A stretch of DNA of 64,000 nucleotides from Enhygromyxa salina (GCF_000737335.2 NZ_JMCC02000018.1:43373-107372), one strand, 5' to 3'. Counted from the first letter of the stretch, positions 26,100 to 35,993 are shown. Made by a program: numbers and translations. The notes: generated by a model not told the origin, from the sequence alone.

Positions 26100-27677
26100 A
26101 TGACCAGCCCGAACATCGTCTACCTCGACAAGCACAGCGCCCCGCGCGTGCAGTTTTGCGGTGACAACCTGATCGAGGTCGACCTCCCGGTCGGCACGCG
26201 CTGCATCTACCCCAAGCCGCCGCTCGAGCCGATCAAGGATCTCGACGCCGCGATCCGCTACGCGATCACCCACCCGTACGGCTGCGAGCCGCTCTACGCC
26301 AAGCTGCGTCCGGGCATGAAGGTCGTGATCGCGCTCGACGACATCTCGCTGCCGCTGCCGCCGATGCGGACCCCCGACGCGCGCGAGCGGGTGCTCACGA
26401 TCGTGCTCGAGATGCTCGCCGATCACGGCGTGGAAGACATCGAGCTGATCATCGCGCTCGCCTACCACCGGCGCCTCAGCGACGCCGAGGTCGAGCGCAT
26501 GGTCGGCAAGAGGATCTTCGATCGCTTCTGGCCCGATCGCCTGTACCACCACGACGCGGAAGACGCCGACGCGATGCTCGAGCTCGGGACCACGCCCGAG
26601 GGCGACGTCGTCGAGCTCAGCCGCGCCGCCGTCGAAGCCGACCTGGTGATCTACTGCAACATCAACCTGGTCCCGATGGACGGCGGCCACAAGTCCGTGG
26701 GCGTGGGCCTGTGCGGCGGCAAGACCTTGGCCGCCCACCACAACCCCTACGTGACCCGCGAGACCGCCAGCTACATGCAGCCGGAGAAGTCCCACATGCA
26801 GGGGATCTTCGACCGCATCGGGCGCTTGGTGAACGAGAAGGTCGATATCTTCCATATCGAGACCACGCTCAACAACCGGATGTTCGACCGGAACCTGGAC
26901 TTCCTGGGCAAGAACCCAGACGAGTACACGACCCGGGAGAAGCTAGCGCTGCGCGCCGTGCTGTTCGCGCTGGACAAGTGCCCGGCCGGTCTGCGTGAAG
27001 AGATCTTCACCCGCTACCCCGCGCCCTACGGTGTGACCGGGGTGTTCGCGGGCGCGACCGAGCCCACCCACAAGCGCACAATTGCCAAGTGCTACGAGCA
27101 ATATTGCGTCGAGGTTGACGGCCAGGCCGACATTCAGGTCACGGGAATCCCGTACATCTCGCCCTACAACGTGCACGCGTTCTTGAACCCGCTGCTGGTT
27201 CAGGTCATGGCCCAGGGCTACCTGCACAACCTGCATCGCAACAAGCCGCTGCTCAAGCAGGGCGGCACGCTGATCATCACGCACCCGTGCAGCGATCGCT
27301 TTGACCACGATCAGCACGCCAGCTACGTGGAGTTCTTTCACAAGCTGCTGCCCCAGACCCGCGACGCGATCGAGCTGCACAAGCGTTTCGAGAAGGAGTT
27401 CTCGCGCAACCCCGCGTACATTCGCATGTACCGGACCGGGATCGCCTATCACCCCAATCACCCATTTTACATGTGGTACTGGGGCGAGCGTGGCCGCGCC
27501 TGGCAGGGCCGCTGCATCGTCGTGGGCGCGGACAACGAGTACGTACCCGAGATCCTGGGCTACGAGACCGCCCCGAACATGACCGAGGCGATCCGCATGG
27601 CCAAAGAGACGGCCCCCCGGGATCCGCAGATCACCAGCATCAACTTTGCACCGATCATGATGACCGACGTGCGCTGA
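26100..27677 (+). CDS. LarA-like (DUF2088) protein
   Basis: The 525-residue protein matches the nickel-pincer lactate racemase superfamily in its N-terminal half. VIALDDISLPLPP corresponds to the LarA D-T-R-P motif, and the following LADHGVEDIELIIALAYHRRLSDAEVERMVG aligns with the AtGtHR region. The substrate-binding TRP triplet is changed to ISL, so lactate racemisation is not implied. The role is unknown; its place inside the lipid operon suggests a step in lipid modification. I see no cofactor-synthesis genes (larBCE) nearby. It is followed after 8 bases by the large reductase/ligase gene. Confidence 0.85.
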   Translation: MTSPNIVYLDKHSAPRVQFCGDNLIEVDLPVGTRCIYPKPPLEPIKDLDAAIRYAITHPYGCEPLYAKLRPGMKVVIALDDISLPLPPMRTPDARERVLTIVLEMLADHGVEDIELIIALAYHRRLSDAEVERMVGKRIFDRFWPDRLYHHDAEDADAMLELGTTPEGDVVELSRAAVEADLVIYCNINLVPMDGGHKSVGVGLCGGKTLAAHHNPYVTRETASYMQPEKSHMQGIFDRIGRLVNEKVDIFHIETTLNNRMFDRNLDFLGKNPDEYTTREKLALRAVLFALDKCPAGLREEIFTRYPAPYGVTGVFAGATEPTHKRTIAKCYEQYCVEVDGQADIQVTGIPYISPYNVHAFLNPLLVQVMAQGYLHNLHRNKPLLKQGGTLIITHPCSDRFDHDQHASYVEFFHKLLPQTRDAIELHKRFEKEFSRNPAYIRMYRTGIAYHPNHPFYMWYWGERGRAWQGRCIVVGADNEYVPEILGYETAPNMTEAIRMAKETAPRDPQITSINFAPIMMTDVR

Positions 27678-27685
27678 GGCGATTC

Positions 27686-30600
27686 ATGAGCGAGCAAGAT
27701 ACCAAGGCGCAATTGGCCGACCCAGTAGCCGACCTAGTAGCCGACCCAGTAGCCGACCTAGACGTCAGCGGGGCGCTGGCCGGCAAGAACCTGATCGTCA
27801 TCGGCACGACCGGGTTCTTGGGCAAGGTCTGGCTGGCGATGTTGCTGCATCGCTACCCCGAAGTCGGGACGATCTACACGGTCGTGCGCTCGCGCAAGAC
27901 CGTGACCTCGGAGGAGCGCTGGTGGTCCGAGATCGTGCCCTCGCCCGTGTTTGATCCGCTCCGCGATCAGCACCCCAACCTCGACGCGTGGATCAAGACC
28001 AAGGTCGTTGCAATTGACGGCGACGTCACCCGCGATCTGCTGGGCGTTGACGCGCAGCTCGTCAGCGAGCTCGCGGCCGCCAGGGCCAGCGGCACCGCCA
28101 AGCAGATCCACGCGATCGTCAACGTCGCAGGCGTCGTCGACTTCAACCCGCCGCTCGACGAGGCGCTCAGCGTCAACGCCTACGGGGCGCGCCACCTGAT
28201 CGCCCTGTCGCGGGCGCTGGGCGACGTGCCGATCATGCACACCAGCACCTGCTTCGTGGTTGGCTGCCGCGACGGCGTGACCGAGGAGCGCAACACCCTC
28301 GAGTTCCCGTTTCCCCGCGCCGACGAGCTCGACGTTGGCCACTGGTCGGCCGAGCGCGAGATCCAAGAGTGCGGTGATCTGGTCGCGTCCACCCGGCGCC
28401 GGGCCGAAGACGCGCCCCGCCAGTCGCACCTGCTCGACGAAGCCAAGCGCAACCTGCGAGAGCGCCACGAGCCCCTGCGCGGGGCCGCGCTCGACGACGA
28501 GCTCGATCGGGTCAAGCGTCGCTTCGTCCGCGAGCGCCTGATCGACGCCGGCGCCGAGCGGGCGACCTTCTGGGGCTGGCCCAACATCTACACCTACACC
28601 AAGAGCATCGGTGAGCAGGTGCTGTTGAACTCGGGCCTGCCGCTGACGATCGTGCGGCCCTCGATCGTCGAGTCGGCCACCGAGTTCCCCAAGGTTGGCT
28701 GGTGTGAGGGCATCTCCACCTCGACCCCGATCATGTACCTGACCTACCAAGGTCAGCAGAACATTCCGGTCGGCGAGAATTGCTACTACGACGCGATCCC
28801 GGTCGACATGTGCTCGGCGGGCATGATCGGCGCGCTCGCGGCCTTGCTCGAGAACCGCCACGAGGTCTGCTATCAGCTGTGCACCTCGGACGCGAACCCG
28901 CTCAAGACCCGCCGCGCGGGTGAGCTGATCGGCCTGGCCAAGCGCCGCTACTACAATCGCCGAACCAAGGGCAACCCGATCGTCAACGCGCTGCAGGCCC
29001 ACTCGGAGCCGGCGATCGTCCCGATCGAACACTACAATCGCTGGTCCTCGCCGCAGCTGCGCAAGCGCAGCGTGCAGCTGGCGGGTCTGCTCGAGCGGTT
29101 CCGCGAGACCCCAAGCGCCCGCTACACCGAGCCGCTTCGCAAGCAAGTCGCGAGTCTGGCCAAGACGGCGACCAACATCGAGGCGGTGTTCGACGCCTTC
29201 ATCCCGTTCATCACGGCGAACGAGTACCGGTTCTCGGCCAAGAACACCCGGGCCCTGATGAAGAGCCTGAGCCCGGCCGATCAGGTCAAGCTCCCGTGGA
29301 ACCCCGAGGAGATCGACTGGCGCGATTACTGGCTCGAGATCCACCACAAGGGCGTCGAGGAATTCTCGATCCCCTTGCTCGAAGAGAGGCTGCGCAAAGA
29401 GACCAAGGCCCTGCGGCGTCACGACAACTTGGTTGCGATGCTCCTGGACCTGTGTGATCGCCACGAGCACGCGCTGGCGTTTCAGCGGCTCGAGGGTGAC
29501 CCGCCGCAGCTCACCCGCATCACCTACCGCGACCTCGAGCGGCGCTCGGCCGCGGTCGCCCAGCGGCTGTGGGAAGCCGGTGTTCGCAAGGGGGACCGGG
29601 TCGCGCTCAGCGGCCGCAACCACCCGTCGTGGGGCATCGTCTACTTTGGCATCTTGCGCACGGGCGCCGCCGCGGTCCCGGTTGACAAGGACTTCGAGGC
29701 GCTCTCGCTGGCCACGGTGCTGCGCAAGTCCAAGGCCAAGATCGCCGTGTTCGACGAGCACGTGGTCAGCCTCGAACAACAGGCGGAGCTGTGCCCGCGC
29801 TGGGATCTATACGAGACCGCCGCGGCCACCCACCCCGACAACGATCCCGAGCCAGTCGCCCCCGACGTACAGATTGACGACGACGATCTGGCCAGCGTGC
29901 TCTACACCTCGGGCACGACCGGCGATCCCAAGGGCGTGATGCTCACCCACGCCAACTTCAGCGCGCTGATCGCCGCGCTCGCGCCCTTGTTCCCGCTCGA
30001 GCACGAAGATCGGGTGCTGTCGGTCCTGCCGCTGCACCACACCTTCGAGTTCACCTGCGGCATGTTGCTGCCCTTGTCCCGTGGCGCGCGGGTCATCTAC
30101 CTCGACGAGATCAACGGCGATCGCATGATCGACGGTCTCGCGCAGGGCCAGGTCACCGCGATGATCGGCGTGCCCGCGCTGTGGGAGCTGATCGAGCGCC
30201 GGGTCCTCAACGAGGTCCGCGAGCGCGGCAAGCTGACCGAGAAGCTGTTCGACTTCACGCTGGATCTCAACCGCAACATCGGCAAGACCCTTGGCCTCGA
30301 CCTTGGCCGCGTGTTGTTTGGGCCGATCCATCAACAGCTCGGCGGCAACCTCAAGTACCTGGTCTCGGGCGCCGCGGCGCTGCCCAAAGACGTGCACCGC
30401 ACATTCCAGGGTCTGGGCCTGCACCTCGCAGAGGGCTACGGCCTGACCGAGGCCGCGCCCGTGCTGACCTTGTCCAAGGCATCCGCCCGCAACAAGGGCG
30501 GCAACGTTGGCAAGGCGATCCCCGGCGTCGAGATCAAGATCGACAAGCCCAACGACGAGGGCGTGGGCGAGGTGCTCGCGCGCGGGCCCAACGTCATGGT

Positions 30601-32515
30601 TGGCTACGAGAGCGACGCCGCCGCGACCGAAGCGGCGCTCGATGAAGGCTGGCTGCGGACTGGCGACCTTGGCAAGCTCGACAACAAGTCGCGGCTCAAG
30701 ATCGTGGGTCGCAGCAAAGAGGTGATCCTCTCGGCGTCCGGCGAGAACGTGTACCCCGACGACGTCGAGGTCATGCTCGGGCTGCCAAAGTTCATCAAGG
30801 AGCTGTCGATCGTCGGGATCCCCGATCGCGACAAAGAAGGGGCCGAGCGCGTCGCCGTGCTCGCGGTCCCCGACTACGCCAACCGCGGCCTCGACGACAA
30901 CGATCAAAAGGTCGATCGCAGCGACCGGCGCCGCGAAGCGGAGTTCGAGTTGCGCAAGGACATCGCCGCGCTGCCCCGCCACATGCGGCCCACGGTGATC
31001 CACTTCACCGACGTCGAGCTCCCGCGCACGGCCACCCGCAAGGTCACCCGCAAGCGCGTGCAAGAGATCCTCGAGACCCTGCGCGAGGCATCCGAAGCCG
31101 TGGCCGCGGCCAAGGCGTTGGCGACCAGCGGCGACCAGGTTGGCTTCGTGCGCAGCGCGATCGCGTCGATCGCCAGGAAGAAGCCCGAGGACCTGCTCGA
31201 CACCCACGATCTGCAGAATGATCTGGGCTTCGACTCGCTGATGGTCGTCGAGCTCACCTCCACGCTCGAGGCTGCGTCACCGCGGCTCGCAAGCGTGGAT
31301 CTGTCGGCGTTGCGCACCGTCGCGCAGATCGAGGACGCCGCCCGGGCCGCCGAGGGCCGCAAGGTCGAGCCGTCCAAGACCCGCGACATCGAGCGCGACG
31401 ACGAAAACCTGTACGTCCCCGAGTTCATCCGCGACCCCGCCAAGGCCGCGCTGACCGTCGGGCAGCTGTCGTTCTACGACCGCTTCATGCAGGTCGAGGT
31501 CAGCGGCAAGGCCAACATCCCCTACAACCGGCACACGCTGGTCGTGGCCAACCACGCCTCGCACCTCGACATGGGCTTGGCCAAGTACGCGCTTGGCAGC
31601 TACGGCCAAGAGCTGGTCGCGCTCGCCGCTGAAGATTATTTCTTCAAGAACAAGTGGATGCGGGCGTACTTCGAGAACTTCACCAACATGGCCGCGCTCG
31701 ACCGGCGCTCGGGCTTGCGCAAGGCGATTGAGCAGGCCGGCGAGCACATCGAGCGTGGGCGCACGGTGTTGATCTTCCCCGAAGGCAGCCGCAGCACCGA
31801 CGGCGTGATGCGGGAGTTCATGCCGCTGATCGGTCACCTGGTGCTCAACTACAAGGTCGACGTTTTGCCGCTGTGGCTGGGTGGCACCCACAAGGCGCTG
31901 CCCAAGGGCGCCAAGGTGCCGCTCCCTCGCAAGCGCAAGGTCAACGTGCGCATTGGTCCGCCGCTCAACCTCGAGCAGCTCGAGGCGCGCGTCGCCGGCA
32001 TGAAGCGCTCCGACGCCTACCGCGAGGTCGCGCGGCTCAGCCACAACGCCGTCGCAGCGCTGCGTGACGGCTGGCAGCTGGACCTCGAGCGTGAGGCGCT
32101 CGACGCCGCGGCCGCCACCCAAGCCGACGCCAGCCCAAGCGCGCGCAAGTCCAGCCACGCGCGTCCGGGCGGCACCTCGCCCCGGCCTGGGGTGTCGGGC
32201 ATCAAGGTGTTGTTCGAGCACCTCGAGGGCCGGTTCGTGCCCGGCGCGATCGACAAACCAACCAGCTTCTACTTCTCGCTGGGCAGCGCGAGCGACGGCA
32301 AGTGGACGCTCGCGCTCAGCCCCACCGCCGCGAGCTTCAGCCCCGGTCGGCCCGAGGGCGGCAGCGCCGATTGTGTGCTCAAGACCTCCGTCGAGATCTT
32401 CGAGAAGATCGTGCGCGAGAGCTACACCCCCTCGGTCGCGGAATTCATGGCCGGCAAGGTCAAGAGCAACGACATCGCGTTGCTTCAGGTCTTTCAAAAG
32501 GCGTTCGATCTGTGA
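27686..32515 (+). CDS. elbD: Multidomain acyl reductase / AMP ligase / ACP / PlsC / SCP2 enzyme (ElbD-like)
   Basis: This is one 1,609-residue protein. Its domains, in order, are an NAD(P)-binding fatty-acyl reductase (about 33-430; GTTGFLGK at 40-47, YTYTKSIGE as the YxxxK site), an AMP-dependent acyl ligase (about 590-1120; YTSGTTGDPKG near 740), an acyl-carrier domain (GFDSL, S1184), a PlsC acyltransferase (NHASHLD with H1290 and D1295; FPEGSRS) and a C-terminal SCP2-like lipid-binding domain (about 1505-1609). From memory this order matches ElbD, the Myxococcus enzyme making alkyl ether lipids; I am less sure that ElbD carries the SCP2 part. It would activate, reduce and transfer fatty chains at the membrane surface. 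Residues 10-26 are a tandem VADP/VADL repeat. Confidence 0.88.
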   Translation: MSEQDTKAQLADPVADLVADPVADLDVSGALAGKNLIVIGTTGFLGKVWLAMLLHRYPEVGTIYTVVRSRKTVTSEERWWSEIVPSPVFDPLRDQHPNLDAWIKTKVVAIDGDVTRDLLGVDAQLVSELAAARASGTAKQIHAIVNVAGVVDFNPPLDEALSVNAYGARHLIALSRALGDVPIMHTSTCFVVGCRDGVTEERNTLEFPFPRADELDVGHWSAEREIQECGDLVASTRRRAEDAPRQSHLLDEAKRNLRERHEPLRGAALDDELDRVKRRFVRERLIDAGAERATFWGWPNIYTYTKSIGEQVLLNSGLPLTIVRPSIVESATEFPKVGWCEGISTSTPIMYLTYQGQQNIPVGENCYYDAIPVDMCSAGMIGALAALLENRHEVCYQLCTSDANPLKTRRAGELIGLAKRRYYNRRTKGNPIVNALQAHSEPAIVPIEHYNRWSSPQLRKRSVQLAGLLERFRETPSARYTEPLRKQVASLAKTATNIEAVFDAFIPFITANEYRFSAKNTRALMKSLSPADQVKLPWNPEEIDWRDYWLEIHHKGVEEFSIPLLEERLRKETKALRRHDNLVAMLLDLCDRHEHALAFQRLEGDPPQLTRITYRDLERRSAAVAQRLWEAGVRKGDRVALSGRNHPSWGIVYFGILRTGAAAVPVDKDFEALSLATVLRKSKAKIAVFDEHVVSLEQQAELCPRWDLYETAAATHPDNDPEPVAPDVQIDDDDLASVLYTSGTTGDPKGVMLTHANFSALIAALAPLFPLEHEDRVLSVLPLHHTFEFTCGMLLPLSRGARVIYLDEINGDRMIDGLAQGQVTAMIGVPALWELIERRVLNEVRERGKLTEKLFDFTLDLNRNIGKTLGLDLGRVLFGPIHQQLGGNLKYLVSGAAALPKDVHRTFQGLGLHLAEGYGLTEAAPVLTLSKASARNKGGNVGKAIPGVEIKIDKPNDEGVGEVLARGPNVMVGYESDAAATEAALDEGWLRTGDLGKLDNKSRLKIVGRSKEVILSASGENVYPDDVEVMLGLPKFIKELSIVGIPDRDKEGAERVAVLAVPDYANRGLDDNDQKVDRSDRRREAEFELRKDIAALPRHMRPTVIHFTDVELPRTATRKVTRKRVQEILETLREASEAVAAAKALATSGDQVGFVRSAIASIARKKPEDLLDTHDLQNDLGFDSLMVVELTSTLEAASPRLASVDLSALRTVAQIEDAARAAEGRKVEPSKTRDIERDDENLYVPEFIRDPAKAALTVGQLSFYDRFMQVEVSGKANIPYNRHTLVVANHASHLDMGLAKYALGSYGQELVALAAEDYFFKNKWMRAYFENFTNMAALDRRSGLRKAIEQAGEHIERGRTVLIFPEGSRSTDGVMREFMPLIGHLVLNYKVDVLPLWLGGTHKALPKGAKVPLPRKRKVNVRIGPPLNLEQLEARVAGMKRSDAYREVARLSHNAVAALRDGWQLDLEREALDAAAATQADASPSARKSSHARPGGTSPRPGVSGIKVLFEHLEGRFVPGAIDKPTSFYFSLGSASDGKWTLALSPTAASFSPGRPEGGSADCVLKTSVEIFEKIVRESYTPSVAEFMAGKVKSNDIALLQVFQKAFDL

Positions 32516-33540
32516 CGGAACCCCAAGCCATCTTGGTCACCGGCGCGACCGGTTTTCTTGGCGCCCACGTGGTCGCGGCGCTGCGCGAGCAGGGCAAGTC
32601 GGTTGTTGCGCTGGTCCGCGATCCCAACGCTCCTGCCGCCAAGCGGGTCGCCGCGCTCGGGGCCACCCTCGCAACCGGCGACGTGCTCGACAGCGCCAGC
32701 GTAGAAGCTGCGGCCGCTGGCTGCGCTGCCGTGTTGCACTGCGCGGGCAAGGTCTCGCGCGACGGCGCCGACGCGGTGCTCATGACCAAGGTCAACGTTG
32801 GCGGCGTCGGCAACGTCCTCGCCGCGTGCAAGCGCGCCGGCGTGAAGCGGGCCGTGGTCGCCAGCACCAGCGGTACGCTTGGTGTCAGCACGGATCCAGA
32901 CGCCGTCGCCAACGAGACCACCCCCGCGCCGCTCGAGCTGATCAACAAGTGGCCCTACTACCGCAGCAAGTACTACGGCGAGCAGATCGCTCTCGAGCAC
33001 GATGACGCCGACTTCGAGGTCGTGATCGTCAACCCGGCGCTGCTGCTGGGGCCGGGGGATCACCAGGGCAGCTCGACCGAGGACGTTCGGCGCGCCCTCG
33101 AGCAGCGCACGCCCGTGGTGCCGGCTGGCGGGTACACCTTCGTTGACGCGCGCGACGCCGCGCTGGGCATGATCCTGGCGCTCGAGAAGGGGCGCGCGGG
33201 CCAGCGCTACTTGCTGGTCTCCTGCAATTGCCCGATCCGCACATTTTATTCGCGCATCGCTCGAGTTGCCGGGCTCGACGGCAGCGTGTTCGCGCTGCCG
33301 GATCACCAGCTGGTCGAGCGGGCGACCCGGTGGCTGGTTCGCCGCGCGCAAGAAGTGCTTGGCGAGGACGACGCCCTGCCCGATGCGATCAGCATCGAAA
33401 TGGCCCAGCATTATTGGTATGTCGACTCGACCCTGGCCGAGAACGAGCTTGGCTGGCGGGCGCGCGACCCGATGATCACCCTCGCAGACACTGTCGCGGA
33501 TCTGCGCGAGCGCGGGGTCGTGATGATGCGGGCGACCTAA
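32512..33540 (+). CDS. Extended SDR (NAD-dependent epimerase/dehydratase or 3-beta-HSD-like)
   Basis: The 342-residue product starts at a GTG that overlaps the stop of the preceding gene (GTGA), so the two are coupled. It has the Rossmann motif GATGFLG near the N-terminus and YYRSKYYGE as the YxxxK catalytic pair, with STSGT as the upstream serine element, so it should be an active dehydrogenase or reductase. The elb context suggests reduction or isomerisation of a lipid head-group or ketone intermediate. The substrate cannot be read from sequence. Confidence 0.9.
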   Translation: MTEPQAILVTGATGFLGAHVVAALREQGKSVVALVRDPNAPAAKRVAALGATLATGDVLDSASVEAAAAGCAAVLHCAGKVSRDGADAVLMTKVNVGGVGNVLAACKRAGVKRAVVASTSGTLGVSTDPDAVANETTPAPLELINKWPYYRSKYYGEQIALEHDDADFEVVIVNPALLLGPGDHQGSSTEDVRRALEQRTPVVPAGGYTFVDARDAALGMILALEKGRAGQRYLLVSCNCPIRTFYSRIARVAGLDGSVFALPDHQLVERATRWLVRRAQEVLGEDDALPDAISIEMAQHYWYVDSTLAENELGWRARDPMITLADTVADLRERGVVMMRAT

Positions 33541-33557
33541 CAGCGGACCGACCGACC

Positions 33558-34535
33558 ATGAACACTGCCGCGCAAACGCCAACCCCCGAGACGGTCCCCG
33601 CTGGCAAGACCACGGCGATCATCAACCCCACGGCGAGCAGCGGCGCGGCCAAGAAGCGGTGGGACCACGTCCACGAGGCGCTGGCGGTCCACTTTCCGGG
33701 GCTCGAGGTCCGCTTCACGGAGGCCGCCGGTCACGCGACCGAGCTGTGCCGCGAGGCGCTCGAGGCGGGGGCGGACACGATCTTGTCCGTGGGCGGCGAC
33801 GGCACCACCAACGAGGTCCTGTCAGGGTTTGTCGACGAGCACGGGGCGAATCGGTTTCCTGACGCGATCCTGGCGATCTTGGCCGCCGGCACCGGGGGCG
33901 ACTTTCAGCGCATGTTTGGGCGTCGACGGATGCGTAGGCAGGTCGAGCGCCTGTGCTGTGTGCAGCCGCGCACTGTCGACTATGGCATCGCCCGATACAC
34001 CGACCCAAGCGGCCAGACCCGGTCTCGACCGTTTCTGAATGTAGCCAGCGTGGGCGTGAGCGGCGAGGTTGTCCGGCGGGTCAACAGCTCGGACTCGCAG
34101 CTAGGGCCCACGCTCAAATACGTGCTGGGCTCGCTCAAGGGAATTCGGGCCTGGCGCAATGTCCAAGTTCGCATGAAATTCGATGACCAGCCCGAGGACC
34201 AGCGCATCGACCTGACGCTTGGGATCGTCGCAAATGGTCAATACTTTGGCGCGGGGATGTGGGTTGCCCCCGGGGCCAAGATTGACGACGGGCGATTTGA
34301 CGCCGTCACGGTCGAGGGGATGTCACGGACCAAGCTGACCGCGACACTGGCCAAGGTGTTTGGTGGCAATCACATGCGGACGAAGGGGATCTCGCACAAG
34401 CACGCGACCGCTGTGGAGTTCGTGCCGGTCTCGGACGAGGCCGATGTGCCGATCGAGATCGACGGGGAGCAGGTTGGGCGGTTGCCGGCTCGCTTCGAGC
34501 TGCGGGCGGCTGCGTTGAAGATTCGCATTAGCTGA
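33558..34535 (+). CDS. Diacylglycerol kinase-like lipid kinase (YegS/LCB5 family)
   Basis: This is a 325-residue ATP-dependent lipid kinase. The nucleotide site GGDGTTNEVLSG is at 79-90, preceded by INPTASSGAA, with the C-terminal beta-sandwich lobe ending VPIEIDGEQVGRLPARFEL. It probably phosphorylates diacylglycerol, alkylacylglycerol or a sphingoid base. It lies 17 bases after the SDR stop and closes the lipid operon, where it could feed a phosphorylated ether-lipid intermediate back into phospholipid synthesis. Confidence 0.92.
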   Translation: MNTAAQTPTPETVPAGKTTAIINPTASSGAAKKRWDHVHEALAVHFPGLEVRFTEAAGHATELCREALEAGADTILSVGGDGTTNEVLSGFVDEHGANRFPDAILAILAAGTGGDFQRMFGRRRMRRQVERLCCVQPRTVDYGIARYTDPSGQTRSRPFLNVASVGVSGEVVRRVNSSDSQLGPTLKYVLGSLKGIRAWRNVQVRMKFDDQPEDQRIDLTLGIVANGQYFGAGMWVAPGAKIDDGRFDAVTVEGMSRTKLTATLAKVFGGNHMRTKGISHKHATAVEFVPVSDEADVPIEIDGEQVGRLPARFELRAAALKIRIS

Positions 34536-34611
34536 CCCGCTGCTTGGCGTTGCCAGACAGGTTCGGACATTTGGCTCACGCTTGGCTGAGTCTGGGTGGT
34601 ATACGGATGCA

Positions 34612-35853
34612 ATGAAGCTTCCGCGCGCGTTGTCTTGTATCCCCGCTCTGACCCTGGCGCTCGCGCCGTTGGCTTGTGGCGACGACGGTGCCGCGGACGA
34701 AGCCAGCACTGAAACGAGCGGGGATGGGGATGGGGACGGTGACTCTGGCGACGGAGACGGCGACACGGGCGACGGCGACACCGGGGACGGGGACGGGGAC
34801 GGAGACGGAGACGGAGACGGAGACGGGGACACCGGAGACGGGGACGGAGACGGAGACCCTGGCGACGGGGACGGCGACACGGGTGACGGAGACGGGGATG
34901 GGGACGGCGACGGGGATGGCGACACGGGCGACGGGGACGGGGACGGGGACGGCGACGGAGACCCCGGTCCAGGCTTTGATTGCGACGAGAACCTCGACCC
35001 CGTCATCCTCACGCTCATGGGCGGCCAGTCCGCCCGCTACCCAACGATCGCCGACGCCGTGTTCGCGGCGCCCGACGGCGCGCTCGTTCAGATCTGCCCC
35101 GGCACCTACGACGAGAACGTCACCGTCGACGATGACATCGAGATCCAAGGCGCGGGCCCAGGCCAGACGATCTGGGAGCCGGCTGTGGGCGCGGCGTTGG
35201 TGACCAACACCAACGACGTGACGATCCGCGACATCACCTTCACTGGCGGCACGGGCTCGGTCCAGTCTGGCTTCAACGTGACCTGTGGCGGGGCGATCCA
35301 CATCAGGCACCAGTTCAACGTTCCGCGGGTGGCGCTGCTCGAGAATCTAGAGTTTGACGCGAACGAGGCCGTGCTTGGCGGGGCGCTGTGTGTGTCCGGC
35401 GGCGGCAACGGCACCGTTCCAGTGGTCACGATCAACGACTGCACGTTCATGGACAACGTCTCGTCCCAGGACGGCGGGGCGATCTTCATGTATGGCCAGT
35501 TTCATATGAGCAATACAACATTGATCGACAATGTCGCGGGCGGCGGCGGTGGGGCGATCAGTATCAATTATGGCTGCCAAACCGCGGCGCAGTGCACGAT
35601 TAGCGACTCGGTTGTGATTCACAATACCGCGGGCGGCGGGATGTGGACGGGCGGCGGCGGACTGTGGGTTGGGGACTTCAATAATGGTGGGGCTGGGGTC
35701 ACGGTGACGGACTCGGACTTTGGGTTTGGGTTTGCTGAAGAGAACGTGCCGGACGATGTGTTCATGCTGTTTGATCTGATGGTCGAGAGCTATGGGTTTT
35801 ATGCGAATGGGGTCAGCTTCGTCTGCGACGAAGGGGTCTGTAGCGATCCGTGA
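34612..35853 (+). CDS. Lipoprotein with Gly-Asp repeat and right-handed beta-helix domain
   Basis: A signal peptide ends in LACGD (lipid-anchored Cys). Residues about 36-120 are an extreme low-complexity stretch of (Gly-Asp)n broken by Thr, Ser or Pro, then a pectin-lyase-like beta-helix with repeated GGA(I/L) turns. This design, a flexible acidic stalk carrying a beta-helix head, is common in Nannocystaceae surface lipoproteins. The 413-residue protein has no recognised catalytic site. The repeated DNA may expand or contract. The ATG at 34612 is chosen because it begins the signal sequence. Confidence 0.85.
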   Translation: MKLPRALSCIPALTLALAPLACGDDGAADEASTETSGDGDGDGDSGDGDGDTGDGDTGDGDGDGDGDGDGDGDTGDGDGDGDPGDGDGDTGDGDGDGDGDGDGDTGDGDGDGDGDGDPGPGFDCDENLDPVILTLMGGQSARYPTIADAVFAAPDGALVQICPGTYDENVTVDDDIEIQGAGPGQTIWEPAVGAALVTNTNDVTIRDITFTGGTGSVQSGFNVTCGGAIHIRHQFNVPRVALLENLEFDANEAVLGGALCVSGGGNGTVPVVTINDCTFMDNVSSQDGGAIFMYGQFHMSNTTLIDNVAGGGGGAISINYGCQTAAQCTISDSVVIHNTAGGGMWTGGGGLWVGDFNNGGAGVTVTDSDFGFGFAEENVPDDVFMLFDLMVESYGFYANGVSFVCDEGVCSDP

Positions 35854-35883
35854 GCTTCGCTCGGGCTCGATGAGCGCAAGCTC
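35852..35883 (+). terminator. Hairpin after the beta-helix lipoprotein gene
   Basis: GAGCTTCGCTC and GAGCGCAAGCTC form an 11-bp stem with one bulge; the sequence starts in the stop codon. There is no T-run. Position supports termination. Confidence 0.45.
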
Positions 35884-35895
35884 GCCCACGTCATC

Positions 35896-35919
35896 GTCAG
35901 ACATGCTGTCAGACATGCT
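35896..35919. repeat. Direct 12-bp duplication
   Basis: GTCAGACATGCT is repeated twice back to back ahead of the DUF4157 gene. The function is unknown; it may mark a small duplication or a protein-binding site. Confidence 0.5.
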
Positions 35920-35993
35920 GGACGTTGGATGGGCTCTTCCCCCGTCTCACCGCCAGCTTGACCGACACCGACCACCCGCCCATAATCGTCGCG

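Noticed and set aside
27758..29779. Minus-strand frame of over 600 codons inside the ElbD-like gene
   Set aside because: It overlaps clear catalytic motifs on the plus strand and itself contains no recognisable family motif.
34323..35018. Minus-strand frame encoding Ser-Pro repeats opposite the Gly-Asp stalk
   Set aside because: The repeat is the complement of the GD codons; the plus strand has the signal peptide and beta-helix.
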